From Aeromonas fluvialis (GTDB taxonomy: Bacteria; Pseudomonadota; Gammaproteobacteria; Enterobacterales; Aeromonadaceae), in assembly GCF_000819885.1 (NCBI RefSeq), contig NZ_CDBO01000067.1:61067-125066 (forward strand): 64,000 nt of DNA, written 5' to 3'. The notes under the pieces were generated by a model that saw only the letters and a program-made list of their open reading frames with translations, did not search any database and was not told where the DNA came from. The position numbers and the translations under genes are program-made. Below, piece by piece: positions 45,038 to 54,584 of the stretch. Position 1 is the stretch's first letter. Every line of letters begins with the position of its first letter.

Positions 45038-46201
45038 ATGATCCGTATAATCATTCTGGTTGCCGTGATGGTCGCAGGGCTGATCTTTGGCCCGCAAGCC
45101 TCCGGCAACAAGGGCTATGTGCTGATTGCCTTTGGCAACTACACCATCGAATCCTCCGTCACCAGCGCGGTGATCTTGGCCGTGCTGTTCTACGGCGCCC
45201 TGCTGATCGTCGAGTGGCTGCTGGGTCGGGTATTCGGCCTGCGCCGCAAGACACAAGGCTGGTACGGCTCGCGCCGCCGCCGCAAGGCCAATCAACAGAC
45301 AGTCGCCGCCACCCTGGCGATGGCAGAAGGGCACTACAGTCAGGCTGAAAAACTGATGATCAAGGGAGCCAGCAACAGCGACACTCCGTTGCTCAACTAC
45401 CTGAGCGCCGCCAAGGCGGCGCAAGCCCGTGGTGACGACGCTCGCCGGGATCAATACCTGCAAAAAGCGCAGGAGGAGAACCCCAAGGCCGAGCTGGCGC
45501 TCACCCTGACCCAGACCCGGCTGCAGATCGAGCAGGGCCAATACGATACCGCGCTGGCGATGCTGGAGTCGGTCTACGCCCTCAACCCGCGCCACCCCAT
45601 GGTGCTGGATCAACTGCGTCAGGTGCATCTTGCCCGTCAGGACTGGATCGCCCTGTGCGACCTGATCCCGGCACTGCACAAGGTGGGCAAGCTGACCCCG
45701 AAACAGGAAGAAGATCTGCTGCAACAGGCCTGGTGTGGTCGCCTGCAACAGGCTGCCGGCAGCGTCGAGACCCTCAAGGCGGTGTGGCAGGATCTGCCGC
45801 GCAAGCTGCGCCTCGAGCCAGAACTGCTGGCCTGCTACGGCGATCTGCTGCGCCAGCTGGGCGCCGATGGCGAAGCCGCCACCCTGTGGCAGGAGGCGCT
45901 GCGCAAGCAGCCGATGCCGCAACTGCTGGGTCGCCTGCCCAAGCTGAAACTCGACAGCTACCAGCCGCTGCTGGCGCTGCTGCAAAAACAGCAGGGGCAA
46001 CCGGAGGTGGACACTGCACTCGCCCAGCTCTATCTGCTGGCCGGTCAGCTGGACGATGCCCAGAAGCTGCTGGAGCAGGAAGTGGCGCGGGCGCCGAGCG
46101 CCGCCGCCTACCACGCCCTTGGCCAGCTGATGGACAAGCGCCGCCTCACCAACAAGGCCAACGAGTACTATCGTCAGGCACTGGCGCTGGCGGGGGTCTG
46201 A
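45038..46201 (+). CDS. hemY: HemY tetratricopeptide-containing membrane protein
   Basis: The 387-residue protein has two N-terminal hydrophobic segments (MIRIIILVAVMVAGLIFG and SAVILAVLFYGALLIVEWLLG) and then TPR repeats (RGDDARRDQYLQKAQEEN, GQYDTALAMLESVYALNPRHP). Probable role in late haem or envelope processes with HemX; the enzyme named HemY in Bacillus is unrelated. GAGGAGG precedes the ATG. Confidence 0.94.
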   Translation: MIRIIILVAVMVAGLIFGPQASGNKGYVLIAFGNYTIESSVTSAVILAVLFYGALLIVEWLLGRVFGLRRKTQGWYGSRRRRKANQQTVAATLAMAEGHYSQAEKLMIKGASNSDTPLLNYLSAAKAAQARGDDARRDQYLQKAQEENPKAELALTLTQTRLQIEQGQYDTALAMLESVYALNPRHPMVLDQLRQVHLARQDWIALCDLIPALHKVGKLTPKQEEDLLQQAWCGRLQQAAGSVETLKAVWQDLPRKLRLEPELLACYGDLLRQLGADGEAATLWQEALRKQPMPQLLGRLPKLKLDSYQPLLALLQKQQGQPEVDTALAQLYLLAGQLDDAQKLLEQEVARAPSAAAYHALGQLMDKRRLTNKANEYYRQALALAGV

Positions 46202-46223
46202 TCCCCGGCGAACAGAAACGTGA

Positions 46224-46251
46224 GAGGCCGCATGATGCGGCCTCTTTTTTT
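46224..46251 (+). terminator. Terminator of hemCDXY
   Basis: GAGGCCGCA/TGCGGCCTC with TGA loop and seven T. Confidence 0.92.
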
Positions 46252-46271
46252 ATCTCTTCGCCCTGCCCTCG

Positions 46272-46523
46272 TCAGGTGGTGAGCCGCTCCAGCTCGCCGA
46301 TCAGCCAGATGGCCTCGGCACGGTGGCTGCCACACACATCCGTCATGGGGCGAAAACCGCCGCACACCGCCGGCCGCTCCGGTTGACCAAAAATCTTGCA
46401 GCCAAGGGCGCTGTCGAGCTGGATACAGGGGACGCCAGCCGGTTTGCCATCTGGCATACCGGGAATGACACTGCTGATACTGGGAGCGATGCAACAGGCA
46501 GCGCAACCGGAACGACATTCCAT
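46272..46523 (-). CDS. yeiW: YeiW/YkgJ-type cysteine-cluster protein (UPF0153)
   Basis: A small 83-residue protein rich in cysteine: [11 protein letters not shown] at the start, later [19 protein letters not shown] and VCGS. This is the zinc- or iron-sulfur-cluster family UPF0153 (E. coli YeiW is 84 residues). The start is the ATG at 46523, with AGGAG nine bases upstream; a longer frame exists but begins inside the glpX terminator area. Function unknown. Confidence 0.85.
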   Translation of the reverse strand: MECRSGCAACCIAPSISSVIPGMPDGKPAGVPCIQLDSALGCKIFGQPERPAVCGGFRPMTDVCGSHRAEAIWLIGELERLTT

Positions 46524-46608
46524 ACAACCCACTCCTGTCTCAGGGTTAACCCGCACTGTCGAACTCTCAGCCACCCTAGCCCAGGTGAGAAACGTAGAGG
46601 GCAAGCAG

Positions 46609-46639
46609 CAAAAAGCCCGACCGCAAGGCGATCGGGCTT
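46609..46639 (-). terminator. glpX terminator
   Basis: AAGCCCGA/TCGGGCTT stem with 11-base loop; minus-strand T-run follows. Confidence 0.8.
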
Positions 46640-46671
46640 GATTCACTGCCGCATGGCGGGCAGAACCATCA

Positions 46672-47682
46672 TCACAGGATGATGTCGCGTACCACGCTGT
46701 CTTTGCGCTCCAGGTAATGGATCGACTTGATACGGCGGATGGTGCGCGACTTGCCACGGATCAACAGGGTCTCGGTGGTCGCCATCACGCCATCGCTGGT
46801 GATGCCGTCCAGCAGATCACCCTTGGTGATACCGGTGGCGGAGAAGATGACGTTGTCATTTTTCGCCATGTCTTCCAGCTTGAGCACCCTGTTGACATCG
46901 ATGCCGAGTGCTTCACAGCGGGCAATCTCCTGCTCGCCCAGCTCACGCACTTCCGGGCTGTCACCCTTGACCCGGTGGCGCGGCACCAGACGGGCTTGCA
47001 TGTCGCCATCCAGCGCGCGGATCACCGCAGCGGAGATCACCCCTTCCGGTGCGCCACCGATGCCATAGAGCATGTCGACTTCGCTGTCCGGCAGACAGGT
47101 GAGGATGGAGGCGGCAACGTCACCATCAGGAATAGCAAAGACCCGAACACCCAGTCCCTGCATCTCCTTGATCGCCTTGTCATGACGCGGCTTGGCCAGG
47201 GTAATCACGGTCAGACGGGAGAGCGGCTTGCCCAGCGCCTTGGCTACGGCCTTGAGGTTCAGCTCGAGAGCCTGATCCAGGTCGATGGCGCCTTTGGCCT
47301 TGGGCCCGACGATCAGCTTTTCCATGTACATGTCGGGCGCCTTCAGGAAAGAACCCTTGTCGCCCACCGCCAGCACGGCCAGCGCGTTGGCCTGACCCAT
47401 GGCCGTCATGCGGGTACCCTCGATGGGATCGACCGCGATATCCACCGCGTCGCCGTGTCCGGTACCAACCTTCTCGCCGATATAGAGCATCGGCGCTTCA
47501 TCAATTTCACCTTCGCCGATCACAATCTCACCATCGATCTCGATCTGGTTGAGAATGTGGCGCATGGCCGCTACGGCCGCCCCATCGGCGATATTCTTGT
47601 CACCACGTCCGAGCCACTTGTAGCCAGCCAGTGCAGCCGCTTCCGTCACCCGGGAAAACTCGATTGCCAGTTCACGTCTCAT
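46672..47682 (-). CDS. glpX: Class II fructose-1,6-bisphosphatase GlpX
   Basis: Gluconeogenic phosphatase of 336 residues. Metal- and substrate-binding motifs are visible: [37 protein letters not shown] and the catalytic region [18 protein letters not shown] [11 protein letters not shown]. It stands alone here, without glpF/glpK. Divergent from the porin gene. Confidence 0.95.
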   Translation of the reverse strand: MRRELAIEFSRVTEAAALAGYKWLGRGDKNIADGAAVAAMRHILNQIEIDGEIVIGEGEIDEAPMLYIGEKVGTGHGDAVDIAVDPIEGTRMTAMGQANALAVLAVGDKGSFLKAPDMYMEKLIVGPKAKGAIDLDQALELNLKAVAKALGKPLSRLTVITLAKPRHDKAIKEMQGLGVRVFAIPDGDVAASILTCLPDSEVDMLYGIGGAPEGVISAAVIRALDGDMQARLVPRHRVKGDSPEVRELGEQEIARCEALGIDVNRVLKLEDMAKNDNVIFSATGITKGDLLDGITSDGVMATTETLLIRGKSRTIRRIKSIHYLERKDSVVRDIIL

Positions 47683-47778
47683 CGCATATCCAACCTATGG
47701 AGCTCGAAAACGGGCGGCATTCTACCACAAGGGCAAACCTTTGCGCACAAAAGTAGCTGTCAGGCGCACAAATGTAGC

Positions 47779-47844
47779 CAATTCATCCAATTGCAACCCA
47801 ATTGCCACCGACTCTTCACCCAACTGTCACCCCATTGTCATCCC
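47779..47844 (+). promoter_or_regulatory. Six 11-bp PhoB-like repeats before the porin
   Basis: Six head-to-tail 11-mers start at 47779, 47790, 47801, 47812, 47823 and 47834; the last two are ACTGTCACCCC and ATTGTCATCCC. The final pair gives CTGTCA-N5-TTGTCAT, the classic Pho box. It ends about ten bases before a TAGCAT -10 (47852-47857), the correct spacing for a PhoB-activated promoter without a -35. Confidence 0.7.
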
Positions 47845-47900
47845 TACTGCCTAGCATGGCCCCGTCTTCAAAACAAAAGCTTGCAATACAAGGAATTAAG

Positions 47901-48956
47901 ATGAAAAAGCTGACTGTAGTGGCACTGGCTCTGACCACCGCCTTCCAGGCTCAAGCCGTTGAAGTGTACAAAAATGACACCTCCATGCTGGATCTCTATG
48001 GCCGTATCTACGCTGGCCACTTCTTTGGTGACAAGAAGGAACTGGATGCCAGCGGCAAACCGAAAAGCGAATACAGCGACAAGCAGGGTGCCAACCAGTT
48101 TGTCCGTTTCGGCGCCAAGACCGAGACCCAGATCCAGAGCGGTCTGAAGGCGCTGGCCCAGTACGAAGTACAGATGTATATCAATGACAGCGAGAAGACC
48201 ATCAGCGAAAACTCCGACAACCTGCGCACCCGTCTGGCCTTTGCTGGCGTCGGCGCTGACTGGGGTACCGTGACCTTCGGTCGCCAGAAAGGGGCCCCGG
48301 GTTTCTTGGCCGACTGGACCGATATCTCTCTCTCCGACGGCTACGGCAACGATGCGCTGGGCGCCAAGACAGATACCTTCGCCACCAACCGTGCCGGTTC
48401 GGTGCTGAAATACTCCGGCCTGTTCAATGGCTTCCAGCTCGACACCAGCTACAAGTTCGATGGTGGTGATACCGAAGAGACCACCAGCAAGGATAGCGAC
48501 GCCGCCTACGGTGCTGCGGTGGCCTACACCTTCCCGTTCAACCTGTCACTGGGTACCGCCTATAACGTCGGCCTACGCGACAAGAGCGGCGAAGAGGATG
48601 CCAAACTGTGGCTGCTCTCCGCCAAGTTCGACAACAAGGCCGCCTACGCAGCCCTGAGCTATGCCGATGGCAGCGACTTCCTGGCAACCGGCACCGACCA
48701 CACCGGTTGGGAGGCGGCGCTCGGTTACAACTTCGCAAACGGCTTCGGCCTGCTCGCGCTGTGGAACAAGCAGGAGCAGGATAAGGCTGGCACCAAGAAA
48801 GACAACGTGGACTATTACACTCTGGGCGCCCAGTACAAGTTCAACAAGAACCTGCGGGTGATCGGCGAGTACCGCATCAACAACCTGGACAGCAAGGAGA
48901 GCGGCAAGCTCAACGTCAAGGATGACTTCCAGCTGGCCGCCCGCTACGACTTCTAA
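47901..48956 (+). CDS. Outer-membrane general porin
   Basis: The 351-residue precursor has a signal peptide ending FQAQA and a beta-barrel start VEVYKNDTSMLDLYGRIYAGHFF. Features of trimeric porins are TRLAFAGVGADWGTVTFGRQKG (loop 3 region), VLKYSGLFNGFQL and a C-terminal aromatic F (LAARYDF). The start is chosen at MKKLTVVAL with AAGGAAT upstream. The Pho-box array suggests induction under phosphate limitation, as for PhoE. Confidence 0.93.
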   Translation: MKKLTVVALALTTAFQAQAVEVYKNDTSMLDLYGRIYAGHFFGDKKELDASGKPKSEYSDKQGANQFVRFGAKTETQIQSGLKALAQYEVQMYINDSEKTISENSDNLRTRLAFAGVGADWGTVTFGRQKGAPGFLADWTDISLSDGYGNDALGAKTDTFATNRAGSVLKYSGLFNGFQLDTSYKFDGGDTEETTSKDSDAAYGAAVAYTFPFNLSLGTAYNVGLRDKSGEEDAKLWLLSAKFDNKAAYAALSYADGSDFLATGTDHTGWEAALGYNFANGFGLLALWNKQEQDKAGTKKDNVDYYTLGAQYKFNKNLRVIGEYRINNLDSKESGKLNVKDDFQLAARYDF

Positions 48957-48979
48957 TCGACCTGTGGCGAATAGTGAGG

Positions 48980-49005
48980 CGCGATGGCAAGCCATCGCGC
49001 GTTTT
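48980..49005 (+). terminator. Porin terminator
   Basis: CGCGATGGC/GCCATCGCG with AA loop, followed by CGTTTT. Confidence 0.85.
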
Positions 49006-49628
49006 CATCGCCGCCATTCAGAAAACCACCCACTGGCCTGGCTCGACACTAGCGCCGGCAAGCTGACCATGGCCAGGCTGCATTTCAGCCTGCTGTTGCA
49101 GCCTGGAAAGGCGCGAACAAGCGGGTTGCACACCGTCGTTGTGGTTCACCGCCCACATTTGAAATATTCATTGCGCCGAAATCCGGGCTTATTTCTGGTT
49201 AATTCCGACGCGCATACCCCATCACCCACGCCATACCTCGCTCAAATGAGGGGATCACCAAGGCCGAATACGAGGTAATGGAAATAAGGGTCGGCAAGGC
49301 CGTAAATATTTACATCCGCAACGTACCAATTAACTGGCAACGCTATTTCTTTCAATTCAGCCTCATTCGGAAAACTTACCCGCTGAACCGCATTAATGAT
49401 AAAATCGTTCACAGTTAATTTTCGGCAGCAAAAGGCCAATCTCATCCATGGCAAAGGCCATGGAGTTCCAGCCAAACAATCATTGACCGCATGACGGGTA
49501 AGCCAGCCCGGTCAGCGCTGACCCGATCGTGCCCGCACGGCAGGGAGCTACAGAGTGATTCATTTTTCCGGCTTCATTTGTTTAATTTTTGATTATTTTA
49601 AATTCAGCACCATCAGGGAGTTACACAT
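49006..49628. other. Porin-yjeM spacer (about 620 bases)
   Basis: No recognisable gene. Base composition changes to A+T-rich between 49130 and 49420 and again before yjeM. Short open frames exist on both strands around 49240-49475, but none has a Shine-Dalgarno or a recognisable domain. The last 100 bases presumably hold the yjeM promoter. Confidence 0.5.
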
Positions 49629-51095
49629 ATGTCAGCAAAAAAGCTGAAGTTGGGGGCCTTTATATTGATGATATTAACATCGGTATTTGGCGTCACTAAT
49701 ATCGGGATCGGTTTCTACCGTATGGGATATGCCGCCATACCAATGTTCGTGATCGGCGGTCTGTTCTTCTTCATTCCGTTCATCCTCATGATGATCGAGT
49801 TTGGTACCGGCTTTCGCAAAGAGGCGGGCGGTATCTTTACCTGGATGCGCCACTCGGTCTCGACCCGGTTCGCCTTTATCGGTCTGACCATGTGGTTCGC
49901 CTCCTACGTCATCTGGATGTTTGGCAAGGCACTCTCCATGTGGGTGCCCCTCTCATTCATGCTGTTTGGCCGCGACATCACCGTTATCCCGGTCACCCTG
50001 GGCACCGGCATCGACTTCGGCCCCTTTATTCTGGGAGTGGTCGCCATCGCGCTGGTTGCCATCGTCACCAAGCTCATCACCTTTGGTAGCGCCCGCTTCG
50101 CCAAGGTAGCAGCCATCGGCGGCCTCTCTGTGGTGGCGCTCAACGTGCTGCTGCTAGTCGGTGGCGTCTTCACCTTCGCGGTGAGTGGCATGACCCTGCA
50201 GGAGCCCTTCACCCAGGCGGCCATCACGGCCTCCCCCAACGCGGCATTCAACGACATCATCCCCTTCCTCGGCTTCATGGTGTTCGCCATCTTCGCCTAC
50301 GGCGGAGTCGAGGCGATGGCCGGGGTGGCTGACGAGCTGGAAGATCCCGAGCGCGACCTCAAGCGCGGCATCTTCCTCTCCGGCGCCTTCATCGTGCTCT
50401 GCTACATAATCGGCTTTCTGGCAGTCGGTTCCATCATGCGCTGGAGCGACTTCCCGGCCGAGGGCGTTACCTCTCTTTCCGCCCTCTTTATCATCATGCT
50501 GGAGCTTGGACGCCATCTGGGTGGCGAGTGGTTGGGGCAGGTGCTCATGCGCTTTGCCGGGCTGGGCATGTTCCTTAGCTATCTGGGCGCCTTTATCGCC
50601 CTCTCCTACGCACCGCTGCGCCAGTTCATCACCGGCACCCCGAGCTACTTCTGGCCGGAGCGCTTCCAGCACGAGAACGAGAATGGTGTGCGCATTGAAG
50701 CCCTCAAGGTGCAAGCCTGGGTGGTCTGTCTGTTCATTGCCGCCAAATCCATCTTTACCCTGATCAACCCGGAAGGCGCTGCCGCCCTCTACGAGCTGAT
50801 CATCACCATGACCAACGTTGGCATGACCCTGCCCTACATGTTCCTCATCTACGCCTGGTATCGCTATCGTAACAACCCGGCGCTGGACAAGGATCTGATC
50901 TTCTTCAAGAGTGCAGACTCGGTTCTGCTGGCCACCATCGTCAGCCTGATCCTGGTCGCCTTCGGCAACGTCTTTACCATAGTCGCCCCCTTTATCTCCG
51001 GCGATATCTCCACCGGCATCTGGACCATCATTGGCCCGCTGCTGTTCGTGGTGATCGCCATGCGCTTCAAGATCAAGCAGGAAGATGCCCACTAA
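49629..51095 (+). CDS. yjeM: APC-superfamily inner-membrane transporter YjeM
   Basis: The 488-residue protein has about 12 membrane helices. The opening (LKLGAFILMILTSVFGVTNIGIGFYRMGYAAIPMFV) and KEAGGIFTWMRHSVSTRFAFIGLTMWFASYVIWM match E. coli YjeM of the glutamate/GABA antiporter-like amino-acid permease group. Substrate not established. GGGAG lies ten bases before the ATG. No decarboxylase or glutaminase neighbour is present that would indicate acid resistance. Confidence 0.9.
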   Translation: MSAKKLKLGAFILMILTSVFGVTNIGIGFYRMGYAAIPMFVIGGLFFFIPFILMMIEFGTGFRKEAGGIFTWMRHSVSTRFAFIGLTMWFASYVIWMFGKALSMWVPLSFMLFGRDITVIPVTLGTGIDFGPFILGVVAIALVAIVTKLITFGSARFAKVAAIGGLSVVALNVLLLVGGVFTFAVSGMTLQEPFTQAAITASPNAAFNDIIPFLGFMVFAIFAYGGVEAMAGVADELEDPERDLKRGIFLSGAFIVLCYIIGFLAVGSIMRWSDFPAEGVTSLSALFIIMLELGRHLGGEWLGQVLMRFAGLGMFLSYLGAFIALSYAPLRQFITGTPSYFWPERFQHENENGVRIEALKVQAWVVCLFIAAKSIFTLINPEGAAALYELIITMTNVGMTLPYMFLIYAWYRYRNNPALDKDLIFFKSADSVLLATIVSLILVAFGNVFTIVAPFISGDISTGIWTIIGPLLFVVIAMRFKIKQEDAH

Positions 51096-51117
51096 ACGGT
51101 GAACCATGCACCATGCC

Positions 51118-51145
51118 AATCGGGACCAATCTGGTCCCGATTTTT
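51118..51145 (+). terminator. yjeM terminator
   Basis: AATCGGGACC/GGTCCCGATT, five-base loop, T-rich right side. Confidence 0.88.
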
Positions 51146-51352
51146 ATAGCGCCGGCTCCCGCTTGCCATGATGAGCAGCCCATAGTTTCAATGCAGAAAA
51201 AGACTCGATAGAGATCTCTTTGCACTCTCCTCGCCGTCAAAGCGCGCTCAACGCCGTAAATTATCAATATCAAGGTGAGAATGATTGTGAAGCGCCAGTC
51301 CACGACATATAACTAACGAGATATCCCTGAATTTCGTCCGGTAGAGCTGATC

Positions 51353-52264
51353 ATGATGATGCGTTCCCTCCTTCCCCTGTTGCTTGGCGCCGTAATGCTG
51401 CCGGCAACGGTAGACAGTGCCCATGCCAATCCCTTTTCCGCCAGCAGCAAGAGCAGCAGCGGCTTTCTCGAGCGACGGGATGCCCCCAACCTTAGCTCGG
51501 CCGCTTTCGTGGTGGCCAACCACAGAACCGGCGAGGTGATCTCCGAGCGCAACGGCAACCGGGTAATGCCCATCGCCTCCCTCACCAAGCTAATGACGGC
51601 GCTGGTGGTACTGGATGCCAACCTGCGCCTCAACGAAATACTCACCGTGACCAATGCCGATATCGACCGCCTCAAGGGGACCGGCTCGCGACTGGCCATT
51701 GGCTCGCGCCTCAGCCGCGCCGAGATGCTCCATATCGCGCTGATGTCATCCGAGAACCGCGCCGCCTCGGCGCTGGCCCGCCACTATCCCGGCGGCCAGC
51801 GCGCCTTCATCGAGGCGATGAATGCCAAAGCCCGCATGCTGGGCATGTGGAATACCCGCTACGCCGACAGCACGGGGCTCAACCCGCGCAATGTCTCCAC
51901 CGCACAAGATCTGGCCAAGCTCGCGGCCGCTGCGGCCTCCTATCCGCTGATCCGCCAGTACTCCACCGACGAGCAGAGCTATGTGCGCACCAACAAGCGC
52001 CAGCTGCACTACCTCAACTCCAACCGCCTGATCCGCGAAGGGCAGTGGGAATTCACCCTCTCCAAGACCGGCTATATCCGCGAAGCGGGCCGCTGTCTGG
52101 TGCTGGGTACCAAGGTCAACCGCGAACCGGTGATCATGGTGCTGCTCAATGCCGAGACCACCAACGATCGGGTCGCCGATGCCAAACGGATCAAAACCTG
52201 GCTGGAGAGCTCGGGTAAAACCACCCTGGCAGCCAACCAGAGCCGCATGTTGACCCACCAGTAA
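51353..52264 (+). CDS. pbpG: D-alanyl-D-alanine endopeptidase PbpG (PBP7)
   Basis: Low-molecular-mass penicillin-binding protein that cleaves peptidoglycan crosslinks in the periplasm. The 303-residue precursor has a signal peptide (SLLPLLLGAVMLPATVDSAHA) and the three active-site motifs: SLTK (S-x-x-K), SEN (S-x-N) and KTG. Three ATGs in a row mark the start; the first is used. Confidence 0.94.
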   Translation: MMMRSLLPLLLGAVMLPATVDSAHANPFSASSKSSSGFLERRDAPNLSSAAFVVANHRTGEVISERNGNRVMPIASLTKLMTALVVLDANLRLNEILTVTNADIDRLKGTGSRLAIGSRLSRAEMLHIALMSSENRAASALARHYPGGQRAFIEAMNAKARMLGMWNTRYADSTGLNPRNVSTAQDLAKLAAAAASYPLIRQYSTDEQSYVRTNKRQLHYLNSNRLIREGQWEFTLSKTGYIREAGRCLVLGTKVNREPVIMVLLNAETTNDRVADAKRIKTWLESSGKTTLAANQSRMLTHQ

Positions 52265-52281
52265 GCTCGACATCCCCAACC

Positions 52282-52307
52282 AAGCGAGGTGCCCGCCTCG
52301 CTTTTTT
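52282..52307 (+). terminator. pbpG terminator
   Basis: AAGCGAGG/CCTCGCTT stem followed by T6. Confidence 0.88.
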
Positions 52308-52870
52308 ATCTGTGTGGCTGCGCCCAATAAACGGGAGTCAGATCCCGCGACAGATAGCACCTCCCGCCATCCCGGCACAAAACGCGACCGTTCAACAACA
52401 CCAATAATGCAAATAAAATCAATATTTTGAAAATTATAAGTGAGAACTTTAGCGTGCAACCACAGCCCCTGTAACGACAAGCCACTGTGCATATTTCAAG
52501 TATCGCGGGCGGGTGATAGCCTTCCTGCACGGGCAACGGTAATGCCTGCTCGGCACCCCCTCAACAGCTGGCTGGAGGCTGGGCATGCAACCCTGATCAT
52601 GGCCGTGAGCCTGCTGGCGCGCTGCTACCGGCTTGAGAGGCCAGTGCTCACCCTCTGGCTGGGTTTTGGCCTCTGCCTGTTCGCTGCTGGGGGACTACCC
52701 GTTTCAGCCGCGCGCCTCCAACCGCATAACCCGCCCTCACGCCCCCCCTCCACTTTCACCTTTCAGATAAATGAAAATCAACATCACTGGCATCCCGCTT
52801 CAGCGAGACAGACCAACTGCAATTAAATCAATATCTTAGAGCCATCAGGTCAACATCCAAAGAGTCAATA
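52308..52870. other. Spacer between pbpG and the TonB-receptor fossil
   Basis: No gene I can assign. A 128-codon frame (52440-52826) with one hydrophobic segment is open but has no Shine-Dalgarno or recognisable family. The motif GCAA(A/T)TAAA...TCAATAT occurs twice (near 52409 and 52820). A Fur-like box lies within it (listed separately). Probably decayed sequence. Confidence 0.45.
52772..52786. promoter_or_regulatory. Fur-like box upstream of the TonB-receptor fossil
   Basis: TGAAAATCAACATCA matches the 15-base Fur consensus TGATAATNATTATCA at about 12 positions, and stands about 85 bases before the pseudogene start. It fits an ancestral iron-regulated siderophore receptor. Confidence 0.45.
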
Positions 52871-53510
52871 TTGAATATGCAGCCCCCTCACTTTCGCAGA
52901 ACGCTGGTCTCACTGGCTCCGCTGGGCACCGGCTTCACTGCCCAGGCCGCCGATGAAACCATGACTGTGGTTGGCAAACGCTCCCAACATCAGGAAGTCG
53001 CCACCACTACCCGTACCAATACGCCAGCCAAGCTGGTTCCCCAGACCATCGACAGCGTCAAGGTCAGCGAGCTGACCGCCTTCGGCCAACCGACGCTGAG
53101 TGAAGCCCTGAGCGGCATTCGCGGGCTGAGTGCCCGCGCCCAACTGACTGACGAGATCTACCTGCGCGGCGGTATCGCCATTCAGGATGCCCAGCAGGTC
53201 AAGGCGGATGCGGATCTGCAGGGCAAGCGCCCGATGAACGTCTCCCGCCAGAATGGCCAGTTCTATCTCGGCTACAAAAGCGGCGAGCAGGGCTGGTTCG
53301 GTGAAACTGGCGTGACGGCGGTAGGCGATCGCTTTGCCGACAACGCCAACTCCACCACACTGCCCGGTTACGCCCGCTTCGATGCCCGCGCCGGTTATCA
53401 CTGGCAGCAGCCTGTTTATGTGGACCAAGCTGCACGGCACACTCGGAGCCATCATCGCACTGACGCTCACTGGCACCCTCGGCACCCTGCTGTTTGCCCT
53501 GCTGGGGTAG
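52871..53510 (+). pseudogene. Collapsed TonB-dependent siderophore receptor locus
   Basis: The open frame begins with a signal-like leader and the N-terminal plug of a TonB-dependent siderophore receptor (ETMTVVGKRSQ..., TLSEALSGIRGLSARAQLTDEIYLRGG). Near 53190 it jumps to a fragment of the C-terminal barrel (LQGKRPMNVSRQNGQFYLGYK, then TTLPGYARFDARAGYHW). Near 53415 it runs, in another frame, into the hydrophobic end of a membrane protein (from ATG 53418 to TAG 53508-53510). A full receptor is about 700 residues, so at least two large deletions have occurred. The hydrophobic end may come from a PepSY-type or similar neighbour. Confidence 0.8.
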
Positions 53511-53704
53511 CGCGCAACCATGCTACTGCGTAGCAAGGAAATGAAAGAATACATCGATAGAAACAGGCTGCTAGCGGTCATTCCGTCAGCGGCCACATCA
53601 AAACAAAGAAATAATGTAGAGCGGAAAATAGAGAAGGGATGCCAAACAGTAACGGGAAGTACTGACTGCTCAGCAATAACGCATCAACGCGCAGGAACCC
53701 AAAA

Positions 53705-53736
53705 ACAAAAGGCCATCATTGCTGATGGCCTTTTGT
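53705..53736. terminator. Terminator after tRNA-Leu
   Basis: Fourteen-base stem ACAAAAGGCCATCA/TGATGGCCTTTTGT with TTGC loop; a T-run follows on the minus strand. Confidence 0.9.
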
Positions 53737-53747
53737 CATGAATTTGA

Positions 53748-53833
53748 TGGTGCCCGGGGTCGGACTCGAACCGACACGGTTATTCACCGGCGGATTTTGA
53801 ATCCGCTGCGTCTACCGATTTCGCCACCCGGGC
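53748..53833 (-). tRNA. tRNA-Leu (anticodon CAA)
   Basis: An 86-nt class II tRNA on the minus strand. The acceptor stem GCCCGGG/CCCGGGC ends in encoded CCA. The anticodon stem GCGGA-TTCAAAA-TCCGC gives anticodon CAA; a long variable arm follows, and the T-arm holds GGTTCGAGTCC. Reads UUG codons. Its 3' end faces the degraded 52.3-53.7 kb region; tRNA-Leu(CAA) is an integration site for islands in other bacteria, but no integrase is seen here. Confidence 0.97.
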
Positions 53834-53976
53834 AACTGCGAGGGATTATACGAATGGCGCGATGCCATGCAAGGTGTTTTTCGATTGAACACGCCCGTTT
53901 GTTCATTTATTCAACACCTTGCCGATTCGGGATCAGTTACATAGAATGCCGCCATCCTCTTAATGGAATAAAAACG

Positions 53977-54510
53977 ATGGCCAAGCGCAAACAAGTCCAA
54001 CAAACGCCCCCCTCTTCCACCAAACCAGGTTATCCATCAGCCGGGTTGCTGCGCCGTCTCGGCGCACTGATCTATGACGCTCTGGTGGTGACCTCCCTGC
54101 TGATCATCGCCGGCTTTATCGGCATGGGTGTCGCCAAGCTGCTGCTGGTCACCGGCATGGCCAGCGTACCGGCTGGCGAAGATAGCGTCTGGTTGCTGAC
54201 CAGACACTCGTTGAGCCTGATTTATACCCTGTGGCTCGCCTTCGTCATCTGCGGTTTCTACACTTGGTTCTGGACCCGTGCCGGCCAGACCATCGGTATG
54301 CGCGCCTGGCGGCTGCGCATTGAGAACGAGGATGGCAGCCATATCCGCGTTACCCAGGCGCTGATCCGTCTCGCCACCGCCGCCTTTGGTCTGGGCAACC
54401 TGATGTGCCTGTTCAACCGCAAGCGTCCGCGGGCGTTTCAGGATATCTGGGCCGAGTGCGAAGTGATTGTGCTGAGCAAACAGCAAAATCTCGAATTGTT
54501 GAACAAGTAA
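53977..54510 (+). CDS. RDD-family membrane protein
   Basis: The 177-residue protein has a charged N-terminus and the RDD motif region (AGLLRRLGALIYDALVV) opening the first helix. There are two or three further helices (SLSLIYTLWLAFVICGFYTWFW; ALIRLATAAFGLGNLMCLF) and the QTIGMRAWRLRI segment typical of the family. Function unknown; some RDD proteins are ion exchangers. The start is MAKRKQVQQ. An RDD gene commonly sits beside lptG in related genomes. Confidence 0.88.
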   Translation: MAKRKQVQQTPPSSTKPGYPSAGLLRRLGALIYDALVVTSLLIIAGFIGMGVAKLLLVTGMASVPAGEDSVWLLTRHSLSLIYTLWLAFVICGFYTWFWTRAGQTIGMRAWRLRIENEDGSHIRVTQALIRLATAAFGLGNLMCLFNRKRPRAFQDIWAECEVIVLSKQQNLELLNK

Positions 54511-54531
54511 TACCGGTTTAATGCAGCAACG

Positions 54532-54559
54532 AAAGAGGGCACCAACAGGTGCCCTCTTT
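54532..54559. terminator. Bidirectional terminator between the RDD gene and lptG
   Basis: AAAGAGGGCACC/GGTGCCCTCTTT with AACA loop; convergent genes. Confidence 0.92.
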
Positions 54560-54584
54560 GCATTCCTTCATAACCTCGTATGGA

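Noticed and set aside
49242..49475. 77-codon minus-strand frame before yjeM containing TVNDFIINAV
   Set aside because: The phrase recalls dihydrolipoamide acyltransferases, but the rest of the protein does not, and the plus strand reads equally well; judged coincidence.
52440..52826. 128-codon frame between pbpG and the TonB fossil
   Set aside because: No Shine-Dalgarno, a low-complexity Pro/Ser/His tail and no recognisable domain.
53520..53741. 73-codon frame next to tRNA-Leu, considered as an integrase remnant
   Set aside because: No recombinase motif can be seen, and it runs into the tRNA terminator.
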